A stretch of DNA of 64,000 nt from Phycisphaerae bacterium (GTDB lineage Bacteria > Planctomycetota > Phycisphaerae > Sedimentisphaerales > UBA12454), in the NCBI GenBank assembly GCA_041652575.1, contig JBAZHC010000006.1, positions 109,463 to 173,462 of the forward strand, read 5' to 3'. Below the pieces are notes generated by a model that was not told where the DNA came from, ran no database searches, and worked only from the letters and a program-made list of their open reading frames with translations. Positions 33,256-42,220 of the stretch are shown here, piece after piece (within the stretch, counting starts at the first letter, position 1; the number at the start of each line of letters is the position of its first letter). Made by a program: the position numbers and the translations under genes.

Positions 33256-34359
33256 CTATTTTGCACTGGGGCATTGTTGTTTTTCTGTGGAAAGCGCCTG
33301 CTTTAATTCTTCAACCAGCTTATCGACAAGCACTTTTACAGGTATAATTTCGGTGCATTTATAGGCGTTTGAGCCGGCAAACACGAAAGATTCGTCCAGT
33401 TTACCTTTCGAAGCGTTTGACAAAACTTTGGCTATGCAGTACGGCGCCTTATTGGGGTCGCAGGTTCTGAGGCATTTATAAACGCACTTGAAAGGCACAG
33501 TCAGCCCCTGTTTAATTTTTTCCACAAACGGGCTATTGATAACCCTGCCCGGCAGTCCGACCGGACTTTTTATAATTGTTATATCATTCGGGCCGGCATT
33601 TATATAGGCCTGCTTAAAGTTTTCATGAGCATCGCATTCGTCCGTGCAGACAAACCGAGTCGCCATTTGAACTCCTGCCGCGCCTAATCTGAGAAAATGC
33701 GCTATATCTGCGCCGTCAAAAATTCCTCCCGCCGCGATAACCGGTATCTTCGGCTCGAACGTATTGGCAAACTCAATCACCTCTTTGACTATCTGTTCAA
33801 GTGTCATAGCTGTTCCGTCAGCCAGACTCTCGGCTGAATAGCCCAAATGACCGCCCGCTTTGACGCCTTCGACAATCACGGCATCGGGAAGCTTGTTATA
33901 TCGGCCTTTCCATCTTCTGCAGATAAGTTCCATCGCCTTGACAGATGAAACTATCGGAATCAGTTTAATATCTTTTCCGTTGAGGAATTTAGGCAGCTCC
34001 AGCGGCAGACCTGCACCGCAAATTATCATATCGACATTTTCTTCAACCGATATCTTGACAAGATTTTCATAATCGGTAAGAGCGACCATTATATTAACGC
34101 CGATGATTCCTTTGGTAAGAGTTCTTGCTTTTCTGATTTCGTTTCTCAGGGATTCGCCGTTAAAAGTCCACAAATCCTTTCCGCTGAGATCCTCAAACAG
34201 ACCGATTCCCGTACTGGCGATAACTCCGGCGCAGCCGGTATTGGCGACCGCAGAAGCAAGCCCCGCTTCGGATACCCTGATTCCCATTCCGCCCTGTATT
34301 ATCGGCGGATTAATCGTTAAATTCCCGATTTTCAAATCGGGTATATTATTGGTCTGCAT
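33256..34359 (-). CDS. FMN-dependent nitronate monooxygenase / enoyl-ACP reductase II-like
   Basis: 367 aa TIM-barrel flavoprotein. PIIQGGMGIRVSEAGLASAVANTG (about 19-42) starts the NPD/FabK-type barrel; VIVEGVKAGGHLGYS holds the catalytic His region, followed by IPVIAAGGIFDGADIAHFLRLGAAGVQMATRFV, the FMN phosphate site. A Cys-containing C-terminal extension (CLRTCDPNKAPYCIAK) is seen in some planctomycete and clostridial members. AAGG precedes the ATG by 5 nt. It may oxidise nitronates or reduce enoyl-ACP; context does not decide. pdxB is next on the strand. Confidence 0.85.
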   Translation of the reverse strand: MQTNNIPDLKIGNLTINPPIIQGGMGIRVSEAGLASAVANTGCAGVIASTGIGLFEDLSGKDLWTFNGESLRNEIRKARTLTKGIIGVNIMVALTDYENLVKISVEENVDMIICGAGLPLELPKFLNGKDIKLIPIVSSVKAMELICRRWKGRYNKLPDAVIVEGVKAGGHLGYSAESLADGTAMTLEQIVKEVIEFANTFEPKIPVIAAGGIFDGADIAHFLRLGAAGVQMATRFVCTDECDAHENFKQAYINAGPNDITIIKSPVGLPGRVINSPFVEKIKQGLTVPFKCVYKCLRTCDPNKAPYCIAKVLSNASKGKLDESFVFAGSNAYKCTEIIPVKVLVDKLVEELKQALSTEKQQCPSAK

Positions 34360-34552
34360 AAATACCTTAATTTAATTTAACTTAATAAAGCTTTAGTACT
34401 ATAAGAGAATGTCGTTAATGATAGGTGTTGAAGCTGCTATTATTCTCAGGCGATTACTCTTTTCAGCGCCCGCATAATGCGACAATTCTGATTTAATACA
34501 TACCCGAATTATACTACCACCATTATGGACTATAAACAACAATTATCTTTTT

Positions 34553-35599
34553 TTAACTATTAAGGGTATTGTTAAGCTCAAAACCCGCTATTTTTTCTCC
34601 ACAGTCCGGGCAGCAGTCCTCTTCGACCCTGTTTTTAAGCACATAAAACCCCTCGCGCCCTATCAGCAGGCAGTCGCACCTCGGACAGTACGTATTTTCA
34701 CCTTTTATTGTTCGAAGGTTCCCGATGTAAACATATCTCAGACCCGTCGCCTTGGCGATATCATAGGCCCTCTGCAAAGTCGCCCCCGGCGTCGGAGGCA
34801 TCTCGGAATATTTATACTGCGGATAAAACCTGCTGATGTGCCAGGGAACATCCGGCCCGCAGGTATTGACAAGAAACTCCGCAATTTGTTTCAACTCGAT
34901 ATCCGAATCGTTCTGCCCCGGCACAATAAGAGTCGTTACCTCCATCCATATTTTCGTATGATGAGCGATGTATTCTATCGTATCCAAAACAGGTTTCAGT
35001 TTCGCCCTGCAGAGATTTTTATAGTATTCTTCACTGAACGCCTTCAAATCCACATTTATCCCGTCGAGCCATTCGGATGCGAAATCAATCGCTTCGGTCG
35101 TCATAAAACCGTTGGAAACAAAAATATTGGCAAGGCCTTTTTGTTTCGCGATTTTCCCGCAATCTGCCGCGAACTCCATAAAAACTGTCGGCTCGGTATA
35201 AGTGTACGCCATACTTTTGCACTTGGCCTTAATCGCAAAGTCCACAATTTTTCCCGGCTCCATTGGCTGCCCATCAATTTGACTTCCCTCGATTGCCATC
35301 TGGCTTATCTGCCAGTTCTGACAAAAGTCGCACTGAAAATTGCAGCCCGGCGCAGCGATTGAAAAACTTTTGCTGCCCGGCAAAAAATGAAATAACGGCT
35401 TTTTCTCTATCGGGTCCGGATTGGCCGAACAGAGTTTGTGATAGTTGAGTGAATATAATTTCCCGCCGATGTTTTTACGAACGCCGCAATGCCCCAGAGA
35501 ATCTTCGCTTATAACACATCGCCAGTTGCACAGATTGCATCGGACCTTCGCGTTTTCAAGCGCCTTATATAGAACGGCTTCTTTTAACTCGTCTGTCAT
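34553..35599 (-). CDS. amrS: AmmeMemoRadiSam-type radical SAM enzyme (AmrS-like)
   Basis: 348 aa from the chosen ATG at 35599 (MTDELKEAVLYKALENAKVRC). The radical SAM triad is CNFQCDFCQNW (Cys86, 90, 93), with an upstream Cys-rich segment CNLCNWRC and a C-terminal zinc-ribbon-like CPRCDC...CCPDC. It matches the AmrS family, usually found with Memo and AMMECR1 proteins; neither is in this window. A longer frame to 35746 exists, but its extra residues (SSSAKASEDK) are the translation of an intergenic repeat, and a promoter points to 35599. The substrate is unknown. Confidence 0.85.
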   Translation of the reverse strand: MTDELKEAVLYKALENAKVRCNLCNWRCVISEDSLGHCGVRKNIGGKLYSLNYHKLCSANPDPIEKKPLFHFLPGSKSFSIAAPGCNFQCDFCQNWQISQMAIEGSQIDGQPMEPGKIVDFAIKAKCKSMAYTYTEPTVFMEFAADCGKIAKQKGLANIFVSNGFMTTEAIDFASEWLDGINVDLKAFSEEYYKNLCRAKLKPVLDTIEYIAHHTKIWMEVTTLIVPGQNDSDIELKQIAEFLVNTCGPDVPWHISRFYPQYKYSEMPPTPGATLQRAYDIAKATGLRYVYIGNLRTIKGENTYCPRCDCLLIGREGFYVLKNRVEEDCCPDCGEKIAGFELNNTLNS

Positions 35600-35605
35600 A
35601 CCATA

Positions 35606-35633
35606 ATTGTAAAACAATTCAAAAAATTTACAA
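35606..35633 (-). promoter_or_regulatory. Promoter of the AmrS-like gene, apparently leaderless
   Basis: On the minus strand TTGTAA (35633-35628), 16 nt, TACAAT (35611-35606). The start of transcription would fall at or next to the A of the ATG at 35599. No SD is present. Confidence 0.5.
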
Positions 35634-35649
35634 TGATTTTCGTTTTTAA

Positions 35650-35735
35650 CCATGGACTTGCCCTTCGTCTTGTCCTCAGAAGCTTTAGCGGAGGAGGAAG
35701 CCTCGGCGTAGAAGGGCTCCACGGATTTCACTGAC
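35650..35735. repeat. Intergenic repeat that extends the AmrS-like reading frame
   Basis: Read on the minus strand it encodes FYAEASSSAKASEDKTKGK, a tell-tale product of a repeat with the words GAAGCTTTAGCGGAGGAGG and GGCGTAGAAGG. A shorter relative (GTAGCTTTTAGCGAAGGCAGG) lies near 22948-22968. Confidence 0.6.
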
Positions 35736-35825
35736 TTATTTTTCACTAGACATAAAAAGGCAATATCTTGCCTAAGGTCGGATGAAGCAATGTTCTCTAT
35801 CCCTATTTTGACTGTTGAACACAGG

Positions 35826-35872
35826 AGGTGGAGCTTGTGTTTTCGTTTCTACCGAAAACACAAGCTCCACCT
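35826..35872. other. 20-bp perfect hairpin in a short gene-free gap
   Basis: Arms at 35826-35845 (AGGTGGAGCTTGTGTTTTCG) and 35853-35872 are exact complements with a 7-nt loop. GAACA (35817-35821) and TGTTC (35876-35880) extend the fold past a small internal loop. No T-tract follows on either strand, so it is unlike a standard terminator; small RNA or target of a mobile element are alternatives. Confidence 0.7.
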
Positions 35873-35967
35873 CATTGTTCGGCTTTAGCTTTTTACTCTA
35901 CGCAACTTGCTCGTGCTAGTAATTCTGAGCGACTGTGATGCCTACGGTACCAACTACAGCACCAAGT

Positions 35968-36726
35968 TCATTTATTTTTCTTCATCTTAGACTCTATACT
36001 CTCTTTTTGTACTTTGTACTCTGGTTTGAGCTGATTAAGAGCACGTTGAAGCGAGACCAGGGCATCTGGGTTTGGTGAGGATGAATCGAGGCATTCCATT
36101 AGCTTCGTCAAGGTGTCTACGATACGCCATCCCCAGTCCTTTTTGATGTCATTCTCAAGAACGTTGATAAGATTCAAGATGTATCCCATTTGGCCCGTCT
36201 TCTTATATTCAAACGCCTTGGTAATAAGAAGATCCCTGTTCAATTCTTCTACCTGGTCCTTCAGTCCCTTAAACGCTTTGTCCAGTCGATATTCTATCGC
36301 ATCGTACTTCTTCTCCAATCGAGACTCGATCGCTTTAGTGGCTTCGTCCAGTTTCTCTTCGGCCTTTTTGGTAAAATCCATGAAGGTGTTCTTTATTGCG
36401 TTTACTTCTTCCTCGCGGCTAGCGCGGGCTGTAGCCTCTATCTCGGCCTTGATGGAATCTATCTTACGATTGTTGAGCGAGAAGTTCTGGAAGAAGTTGA
36501 GGCCAACTATTGCCAGCATTATAGCCCCCACGCTGCCGAGGGCGAAGTATATGGTATTCAGTATTTTGGTGTTTATCTCCTCAAGGACTTCGACTTTGTC
36601 CCCAAGCACTTGAATTGGCGTGACCGAAGGCATTGGAGTTTGAATAGCCTCCTCTTGAGCAAACAAGTCGTGGACTGTCAGTAGCACAAACGCGATAAGA
36701 ACAATGAGTAATGGTCGTTGGTTCAT
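35968..36726 (-). CDS. Membrane protein with long coiled coil, unknown function
   Basis: 252 aa. Signal peptide (about 1-23, ending HDLFAQ), a transmembrane helix at about 57-80 (LNTIYFALGSVGAIMLAIVGLNFF), then a charged coiled coil to about 165 (IKAEIEATARASREEEV...KKAEEKLDEATKAIESRLEKK). The C-terminal 80 residues form a smaller helical region. AAGGAG lies 6 nt before the ATG. I do not recognise the family. The gene stands alone between a strong hairpin on one side and the dehydrogenase terminator on the other. Confidence 0.7.
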   Translation of the reverse strand: MNQRPLLIVLIAFVLLTVHDLFAQEEAIQTPMPSVTPIQVLGDKVEVLEEINTKILNTIYFALGSVGAIMLAIVGLNFFQNFSLNNRKIDSIKAEIEATARASREEEVNAIKNTFMDFTKKAEEKLDEATKAIESRLEKKYDAIEYRLDKAFKGLKDQVEELNRDLLITKAFEYKKTGQMGYILNLINVLENDIKKDWGWRIVDTLTKLMECLDSSSPNPDALVSLQRALNQLKPEYKVQKESIESKMKKNK

Positions 36727-36884
36727 GATTTCTCCTTATCTTTTCTGTCGAACAATAATTAAACTCTCCATATAAGACAGCAAATAAATTACTTTTTTTA
36801 CTCAATATACAGTTTAACCATTCCAGTATAAAATACAAACAAGAAAGAATCAGCGTTTAACAAATTTGTGTCAATTAGTGCCTG

Positions 36885-36908
36885 CCCCGCACCTTGTACG
36901 GTGCGGGG
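36885..36908 (-). terminator. GC-rich hairpin after the FAD/Fe-S dehydrogenase
   Basis: CCCCGCACC (36885-36893) pairs with GGTGCGGGG (36900-36908), loop TTGTAC. It is 12 nt past the dehydrogenase stop (minus strand). No T-tract follows, so termination would not be classical. The word GGTGCGGG also occurs in the pdxB leader. Confidence 0.5.
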
Positions 36909-36919
36909 TTCATTTGTTG

Positions 36920-39805
36920 TTAATTTATCAGCCCGAAAGCCTGTGCCAATATCTTAATCGGGTGCTCGGTTTTTTTGCCCGTTAATTGTTCTATCTGCAT
37001 TTGACAGGTAGAACACTCGGTAAGAACGACATCCGCTTTCGATTCGGCTACTTTCTCGGCAAGCTTTTCGCCGATTCGCATTGACATATCGTAATTTTTC
37101 TTCTGCATTCCGAATGTCCCCGCGATTCCGCAGCATCCGCCGTTAAGTTCTTTTACATCTATACCAGCAAGCTGCTTCAAAACCTCCAGCGACGCCGGCG
37201 TCCTCTCCAGCGCAATAAGATGACAAGGCGTATGATGAACATACTTCTTGTCGGTTAGCCCCGCCAATATTTTAATCCCCGGCAGGTGGACCTTGGCGGG
37301 GTTGAGTTTATTTTCTTTCATAAGATTTTTCAAATAATCGAAAAACTCAAACGTGTTTCCCGAAACAATTTTTGCTTCCGGACTATCGACAAAAAATCTC
37401 AAATCTTCCTTAAGGCACAATGCCGCGCTCGGCTCAGAACAGATTATTTTATATCCGCCCTTTACAGCCTCACAAAGATATTTGACGTTATACCGCAAAT
37501 CCTTTCTGCTTGTCTTTATATCGCCGTAAACCGCCGCAGGCAGCGGAGCGGGCCTTTGTTTGGGAATAATCACATCTATATTATTGGCCCGCAAAAATTT
37601 TATTACGGCAAAACCAAGTTCATGGTCGTTGTAATTTACAAAAGTATCCGTAAAGTACGCAACCTTATCAATCGGCTTTTCCAGCTTCGGCTGAGCGGCC
37701 AGATATTTTTTCGCCTTCCTGATAAAGCTCGAAAATCCGAATTTCGGCATCGGCCTTCTCTTGTCGATACCCAACAGAGCCTGCATGGCCGATTTCACAG
37801 GCGCAAGACTCATAACCATATTACTTATCGGCGAAAAAGCCGAACCGAGAATACTCATATATCGATTGGACGACAGAACCTTTGCCGCCCTGCTCAATCC
37901 GCGTCTTTTCGCAAGTCTCGCCCGGACTTCCATCATCATTTTTGAAACATCGACGCCCGATGGGCAGTCAATCACGCAGGCCTTGCAGTTAAGACACGTC
38001 GCAAGAATTTCCCTGAATGCCTCCGACTCGAAATCATTTTCCGTAATAATTCCCTTCGCCCAGGCCGCAAGCAGATTCGCCCGCGCCCGCGAGGAATCCA
38101 TCTCGTTTCCGGTCGCCCGAAACACCGGGCACATCCGAAGCGCCGAATCGGTGCTCTTGCACGCTCCGCAGCCGGTACACTGAATAAGCTCGAACTTAAA
38201 CTCATCCGGCCTGAAATTCAGATGCGTCTTTGTTTTTTCGTCGATGATTTTATTTCCGCCGCGCAGGTTTTGCGTCATTATATCGGCATCGTCGCTAATG
38301 ATTTTACCCGGATTAAGAATATCTTTAGGGTCGAATATCTTTTTAAGCTTTTTAAGAATATCGCAATATTCCCTGCCGAAATGTTTTTCCATAAACGCCG
38401 CGTGAATCAAACCGTCGGCGTGTTCGCCGCTCAGCGAGCCGCCGTATGACAGCGCAAGAGAAAAAACCTCATCGGCTATATCCGTCATTTTTTTTACATC
38501 CGCCGGGTCGGACAAATCCAAATACGGCCGAACGTGAATCTCTCCGTCGCCGGCGTGTCCGTAATAAACCATATCGGCTTTATACTTTTCGCCGATTTTC
38601 TCCAGACCCGCCAGATACTCTGCGAGTTTTTTATTATCGACCGAAACATCTTCGATAAACGGTATCGGCTGCTTCAGGCCCTTTTTCCTGCTCAATAGCG
38701 GAACCGCGTCCTTACGGCATTTAAACAGTCTCTTCTGCACCGCCGGGTCAAATACGATTTTTTTGTCGTAGCACAATCCGCCGACCGCTGAAACTGTCTT
38801 TTCTATTTTTTCTTTAACCTCTTCATCTGTATTGCCTGTGTATTCGACAAGAAGACTTGCGACAGAATTGGGATTGAGAATGTCGTGGTATTGTTCGAAC
38901 GCGTCCCTTGCGATTTTTATCAAATCCTGCCCCATCAATTCGCACGCCGCCGCGCCGCAATCGACAATCAGCGGAACAGCCCGCGCCATCTTATCGAGCG
39001 AATCGAATTCGAACTGAACAACCGCCGAAACTTTCGGTATATCGACCGTCCGCAGCGTAACTTCCGTAAATACCGCCAGCGTCCCTTCCGACCCTGCCAG
39101 CAGCTTTGCCATATCTATCCTGCCGCTGTGAATAATACCTGCGATATTATATCCGCTGTGATTTCGTTTTGTTTCAGGCTGAACCCTGTTAATAAGTTCG
39201 GCGTTTGTGCTCAGCAGGTCGAAGCAGTCTTTTGATATTTTTTTTTCGCCGCTGCCGACATTATTTACAAACTCAAGCGTTCTTCCATCCGCCATAACCG
39301 CTTTTATTTTTTCGACGAAGTTTGCGATATAACCGTAGCTTAGCGAATGTGCGCCGGTGGAATTATTTGCGACTACTCCGCCGATTACCGCGCGGTTTCC
39401 GCTTGACGGGTCCGGCCCGATTTTTTTGCCGTACCTGGCCAAATGTTTATTCAAATCGTCCAGTACTACTCCGACCTCGCAGCAGACAACGCTGCCGTCT
39501 GAATTCGTGCTGATGATTTTGTTCATAAATCGGGTAGTATCGAGTACGATTCCGCCGGTCAATGATTCGCCTCCGAGTCCGCTTCCGGCCCCGCGCGCAA
39601 CCACCGGTATATTGTTTTGATAAGCGTATTTTACAACAGCGGTTACATCGTCGGCGTTTTTCGGCGCAGCAACGCACAGCGGCATTATCTGATATATGCT
39701 CGCGTCGGTACTGAACACAACGCGGGTAAAAATATCAGCGAAGCATTCGCCTTTAATTAGATGCGAAAGCTCATCTGCAATTTGTTGTGAATTTTTACTG
39801 GTCAT
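36920..39805 (-). CDS. FAD-linked D-2-hydroxyacid dehydrogenase with Fe-S and CCG domains
   Basis: 961 aa fusion: FAD_binding_4 (about 45-185, PVVARGAGSGLGGESLTGG), FAD-oxidase C-terminal domain (about 220-500, GEHADGLIHAAFMEKHFG), two 4Fe-4S clusters (CTGCGACKS...CP at about 541 and CLNCKACVIDCPSG at about 601), then CCG motifs (GGCCGIAGTFG near 890). This order is found in D-lactate, D-2-hydroxyglutarate and related dehydrogenases (YdiJ/GlcD-GlcF type). It passes electrons from a D-hydroxyacid to the quinone pool or another acceptor; the substrate is not fixed by sequence. It stands alone with a hairpin after it. Confidence 0.9.
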   Translation of the reverse strand: MTSKNSQQIADELSHLIKGECFADIFTRVVFSTDASIYQIMPLCVAAPKNADDVTAVVKYAYQNNIPVVARGAGSGLGGESLTGGIVLDTTRFMNKIISTNSDGSVVCCEVGVVLDDLNKHLARYGKKIGPDPSSGNRAVIGGVVANNSTGAHSLSYGYIANFVEKIKAVMADGRTLEFVNNVGSGEKKISKDCFDLLSTNAELINRVQPETKRNHSGYNIAGIIHSGRIDMAKLLAGSEGTLAVFTEVTLRTVDIPKVSAVVQFEFDSLDKMARAVPLIVDCGAAACELMGQDLIKIARDAFEQYHDILNPNSVASLLVEYTGNTDEEVKEKIEKTVSAVGGLCYDKKIVFDPAVQKRLFKCRKDAVPLLSRKKGLKQPIPFIEDVSVDNKKLAEYLAGLEKIGEKYKADMVYYGHAGDGEIHVRPYLDLSDPADVKKMTDIADEVFSLALSYGGSLSGEHADGLIHAAFMEKHFGREYCDILKKLKKIFDPKDILNPGKIISDDADIMTQNLRGGNKIIDEKTKTHLNFRPDEFKFELIQCTGCGACKSTDSALRMCPVFRATGNEMDSSRARANLLAAWAKGIITENDFESEAFREILATCLNCKACVIDCPSGVDVSKMMMEVRARLAKRRGLSRAAKVLSSNRYMSILGSAFSPISNMVMSLAPVKSAMQALLGIDKRRPMPKFGFSSFIRKAKKYLAAQPKLEKPIDKVAYFTDTFVNYNDHELGFAVIKFLRANNIDVIIPKQRPAPLPAAVYGDIKTSRKDLRYNVKYLCEAVKGGYKIICSEPSAALCLKEDLRFFVDSPEAKIVSGNTFEFFDYLKNLMKENKLNPAKVHLPGIKILAGLTDKKYVHHTPCHLIALERTPASLEVLKQLAGIDVKELNGGCCGIAGTFGMQKKNYDMSMRIGEKLAEKVAESKADVVLTECSTCQMQIEQLTGKKTEHPIKILAQAFGLIN

Positions 39806-39868
39806 CTTTTACCTGTAGATTATATAAATATCCCGGTTTTTCTTATGCAGATATAGCAATTTCATAGT

Positions 39869-40492
39869 TTATCGCCATTCTGAGGGTCGTTGCAATACGT
39901 ATCCATCTGCTTTGATAACTTTATCGGGAAATTGACATTTTGCAAGAAGCCCATGACCGATGGACAACTGATCATTTGCAACTGCCTTTAATGCTGCGGA
40001 AGAGCGGTTAGGTGGGAAAAATACAATTACCCTTTTTTGTGGAAACATTGTTTTTATCGTCTCGACCGGTCTGACTAAATCGCTATCAGCAGAAATAAGC
40101 AGAGCAGTGTCAAACTTGTCGCCAAAAGCATCAACAAGCATCTCTGTCGCAATATTGACATCCGTCATTTTTTCTTCAAATCTCGGCCAGCTATCTCCGC
40201 AATTTCTGCAGATGATCGGCTTGCTTAAGTAGTGACCATAATATATTTCAAAATCGCTCAAAGTTTCCAGTGCTTCAAGAAAAGTGGTTTGTCTTATTCT
40301 TTTATCCGACGGGCCTGATATTCGAGTGGTAAAATATTTAGTTGCCACCAGTTGCTGATTTCCCTTTAACAGATTTTGAGCCATCGCTTTTATGTTGAGC
40401 CAGTAAAACCGCTTAAAATTGCCGGCCCTAAGGCCGAAATATAGATTAAAACCATCCACATAAGTTATGACTTTTGTTACGGTTATTGCCAT
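39869..40492 (-). CDS. NYN-domain protein (putative RNase, LabA/PIN-like)
   Basis: 207 aa. The first acidic residue is in YVDGFNLY (Asp about 13), the second near KMTDVNIATEMLVDA and the third in ALLISADSDL, matching the NYN/PIN-like active site. A CRNCGDSW motif about residue 100 may add a zinc knuckle. NYN proteins cleave structured or defence-related RNAs; the target here is unknown. No clear SD precedes the ATG. It is separated from its upstream neighbour, the AlbA_2 gene, by a 410-nt hairpin-rich gap, and could be part of an accessory pair. Confidence 0.85.
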   Translation of the reverse strand: MAITVTKVITYVDGFNLYFGLRAGNFKRFYWLNIKAMAQNLLKGNQQLVATKYFTTRISGPSDKRIRQTTFLEALETLSDFEIYYGHYLSKPIICRNCGDSWPRFEEKMTDVNIATEMLVDAFGDKFDTALLISADSDLVRPVETIKTMFPQKRVIVFFPPNRSSAALKAVANDQLSIGHGLLAKCQFPDKVIKADGYVLQRPSEWR

Positions 40493-40556
40493 TTTATGGA
40501 TATTTCCCTAAAATAACTTGACGAACAAGCCGATATTATCTATAGTATATAAAAAT

Positions 40557-40611
40557 GAAACTCCCCCGAAGATAGCATCTTCGGGCTTACGCTCCCGTAA
40601 GGGGGCGTTTC
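40557..40611. terminator. Compound hairpin, possible bidirectional terminator
   Basis: CCCGAAGAT (40565-40573) / ATCTTCGGG (40577-40585) and CTTACG (40586-40591) / CGTAAG (40596-40601) stand side by side; GAAACTCC and GGGGGCGTTTC form an outer stem that would compete. T-rich bases follow on both strands. Confidence 0.5.
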
Positions 40612-40787
40612 TTTTGCGCCAAAATACCATTTTTTTTCACATATTCAACTTTTATCTGTTTAACTGACCGTCTGTTGCATCGAAAGACCGTCTTGTTCAG
40701 AAACATACCATTTCCCCGATATCAGGAAAATGGTGTAACAACTCAAAATTCTTACGTGGCTTTACGATTATCTCCCTTGTCGGTTTT

Positions 40788-40817
40788 GACCATTTTGCGC
40801 GTACGCGCAAAATGGTC
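40788..40817. repeat. Perfect 30-nt palindrome
   Basis: The sequence equals its own reverse complement: GACCATTTTGCGCG, TA, then the complement. It lies 85 nt from the AlbA_2 stop. It could be a protein-binding operator or a recombination or resolution site. Confidence 0.8.
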
Positions 40818-40902
40818 ATCGGGATTCATCCCTGCATTTTTACAGGCCGTTTTTGCCTTTTCCATTTTTTCTCATTATTTTTTAATGGCACAGATTATTA
40901 TT

Positions 40903-42069
40903 CTAAAAATACCTCTGCCATTTCCCGTCTTTACCATAACCTGGGCATTTTTCATAGCCGCAAGCATTCCAAACCGAATCAAATGCCGGTTTCAAAATTT
41001 CGTCTACTGGTAAATCGTAACTCTCAATCCTTATTGGCAGTATACTTAACTCGTCTTGAGTAATGGATGGAACCGCCTTATGCCATCGAATCGCTTCCGT
41101 TCCCATTACATAACCTTTGATATCTATCAATGACAAACATATCCATGCTGGCAATTCAATCTGATATCTTTTGAATGAGCCAAGATAATTATTTAAGAGC
41201 GCTATCATTTCTTCTTCATAACTTGGTGGTATTATCTTCTTATCGGAACCTATGAGCATATTGGCATCTACACGCTCTAATATTCCATTATTAAAAATAT
41301 GAGTGTAACAATAGACTCCTTGTAAGTCCGGCCAATAAGTCATCATTCCATCAAATGTTATTCTGCTGTTATAGCCGCCAATGCTATAACTTGGCGGAAA
41401 ACTTGAAGAACAATTCTCCCCTAAATTATATTTCTTACCAATCTCAAAGGATGAATCCGGTATTATATGTAATACGATTTTTGCACCCGATACCAATGGC
41501 GCAAATGTTTCATTTGTTGAAATTGCAGAAAGTCTGTCGTTTCTGAAGTTTCTAATTTTTGTGGCAAGTGTCTCCGATTCCAGAAACGCTCTTCTTAAAT
41601 CTTCTATTTCGAGCTGGTGTACTCCACTGGAGTTTCTGCCATGAAAACGAAAATAGTTATCAATTCGCACAACATGAGGTCTTGCGATACTTCTGGGTAT
41701 TTTTATAATCACAACTTTTTTCAATCCACCAACATCTACCTGATGATAATCAACGCCTCTAATAACAGGAGCAACCCCTGTTCTGAGCAAATTCTCAGAA
41801 CGCTGTTTGAATTTATCGAAATCTTCGATTTTTACTCCATACACTTTTATTGGCACACCTTTTTCTTCATCAATACCATAAACAAGATAGCCGCCAACTG
41901 TATTAGCAAATGCGCTGATATCTTTAAGCAGTTCTTTATTACCGGCGGGTGTTTCTGGCGGCAGTTCCCTTTTATAGTCCAGACCTCTATCTTCCGGAAT
42001 TTTATTTTCAATAATCACATTTATGTCATCCGCCTTAATCTCTCTTAACGGCTTATTAAACGGTTCCAT
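40903..42069 (-). CDS. AlbA_2 (Schlafen-type) domain protein
   Basis: 388 aa. Residues about 15-160 match the AlbA_2/Schlafen ATP- or nucleic-acid-binding domain: LDYKRELP, KDISAFANTVGGYLVYGIDEEKG and FRFHGRNSSGVHQLEIEDLRRAF. The second half (about 180-388) is not recognised. AlbA_2 proteins are often transcriptional regulators or parts of defence genes. A GAGAGA site sits just before the ATG. The gene is AT-rich compared with mlaF upstream and is followed by the repeated hairpins and the NYN gene, together a plausible accessory module. Confidence 0.8.
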   Translation of the reverse strand: MEPFNKPLREIKADDINVIIENKIPEDRGLDYKRELPPETPAGNKELLKDISAFANTVGGYLVYGIDEEKGVPIKVYGVKIEDFDKFKQRSENLLRTGVAPVIRGVDYHQVDVGGLKKVVIIKIPRSIARPHVVRIDNYFRFHGRNSSGVHQLEIEDLRRAFLESETLATKIRNFRNDRLSAISTNETFAPLVSGAKIVLHIIPDSSFEIGKKYNLGENCSSSFPPSYSIGGYNSRITFDGMMTYWPDLQGVYCYTHIFNNGILERVDANMLIGSDKKIIPPSYEEEMIALLNNYLGSFKRYQIELPAWICLSLIDIKGYVMGTEAIRWHKAVPSITQDELSILPIRIESYDLPVDEILKPAFDSVWNACGYEKCPGYGKDGKWQRYF

Positions 42070-42220
42070 TGGGCTCTCTCTTTAAAATATTTTATTTTTT
42101 CAAACGATGCCTATCATAACAATACTCATTTCCCTCTATTCTTTTTAATTTTCAAAAATTCTGCTCTCGGCGGCTCCGCAATTAAAAACTAAAAATTGCA
42201 ACTAAATACGCTTAACGAAA

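Larger units (their letters stand above)
40493..40902. other. Hairpin-rich intergenic region
   Basis: 410 nt with no gene. It contains the double hairpin 40557-40611, an ACCATTTTTTTT word near 40627, an ACCATTTCC / GGAAAATGGT hairpin near 40707-40734 and a perfect 30-nt palindrome 40788-40817. The word ACCATTTT or its complement AAAATGGT appears repeatedly. Confidence 0.7.

Noticed and set aside
36881..36908. Terminator of the 35968-36726 gene
   Set aside because: It lies before that gene's start on the minus strand, so it belongs to the dehydrogenase.
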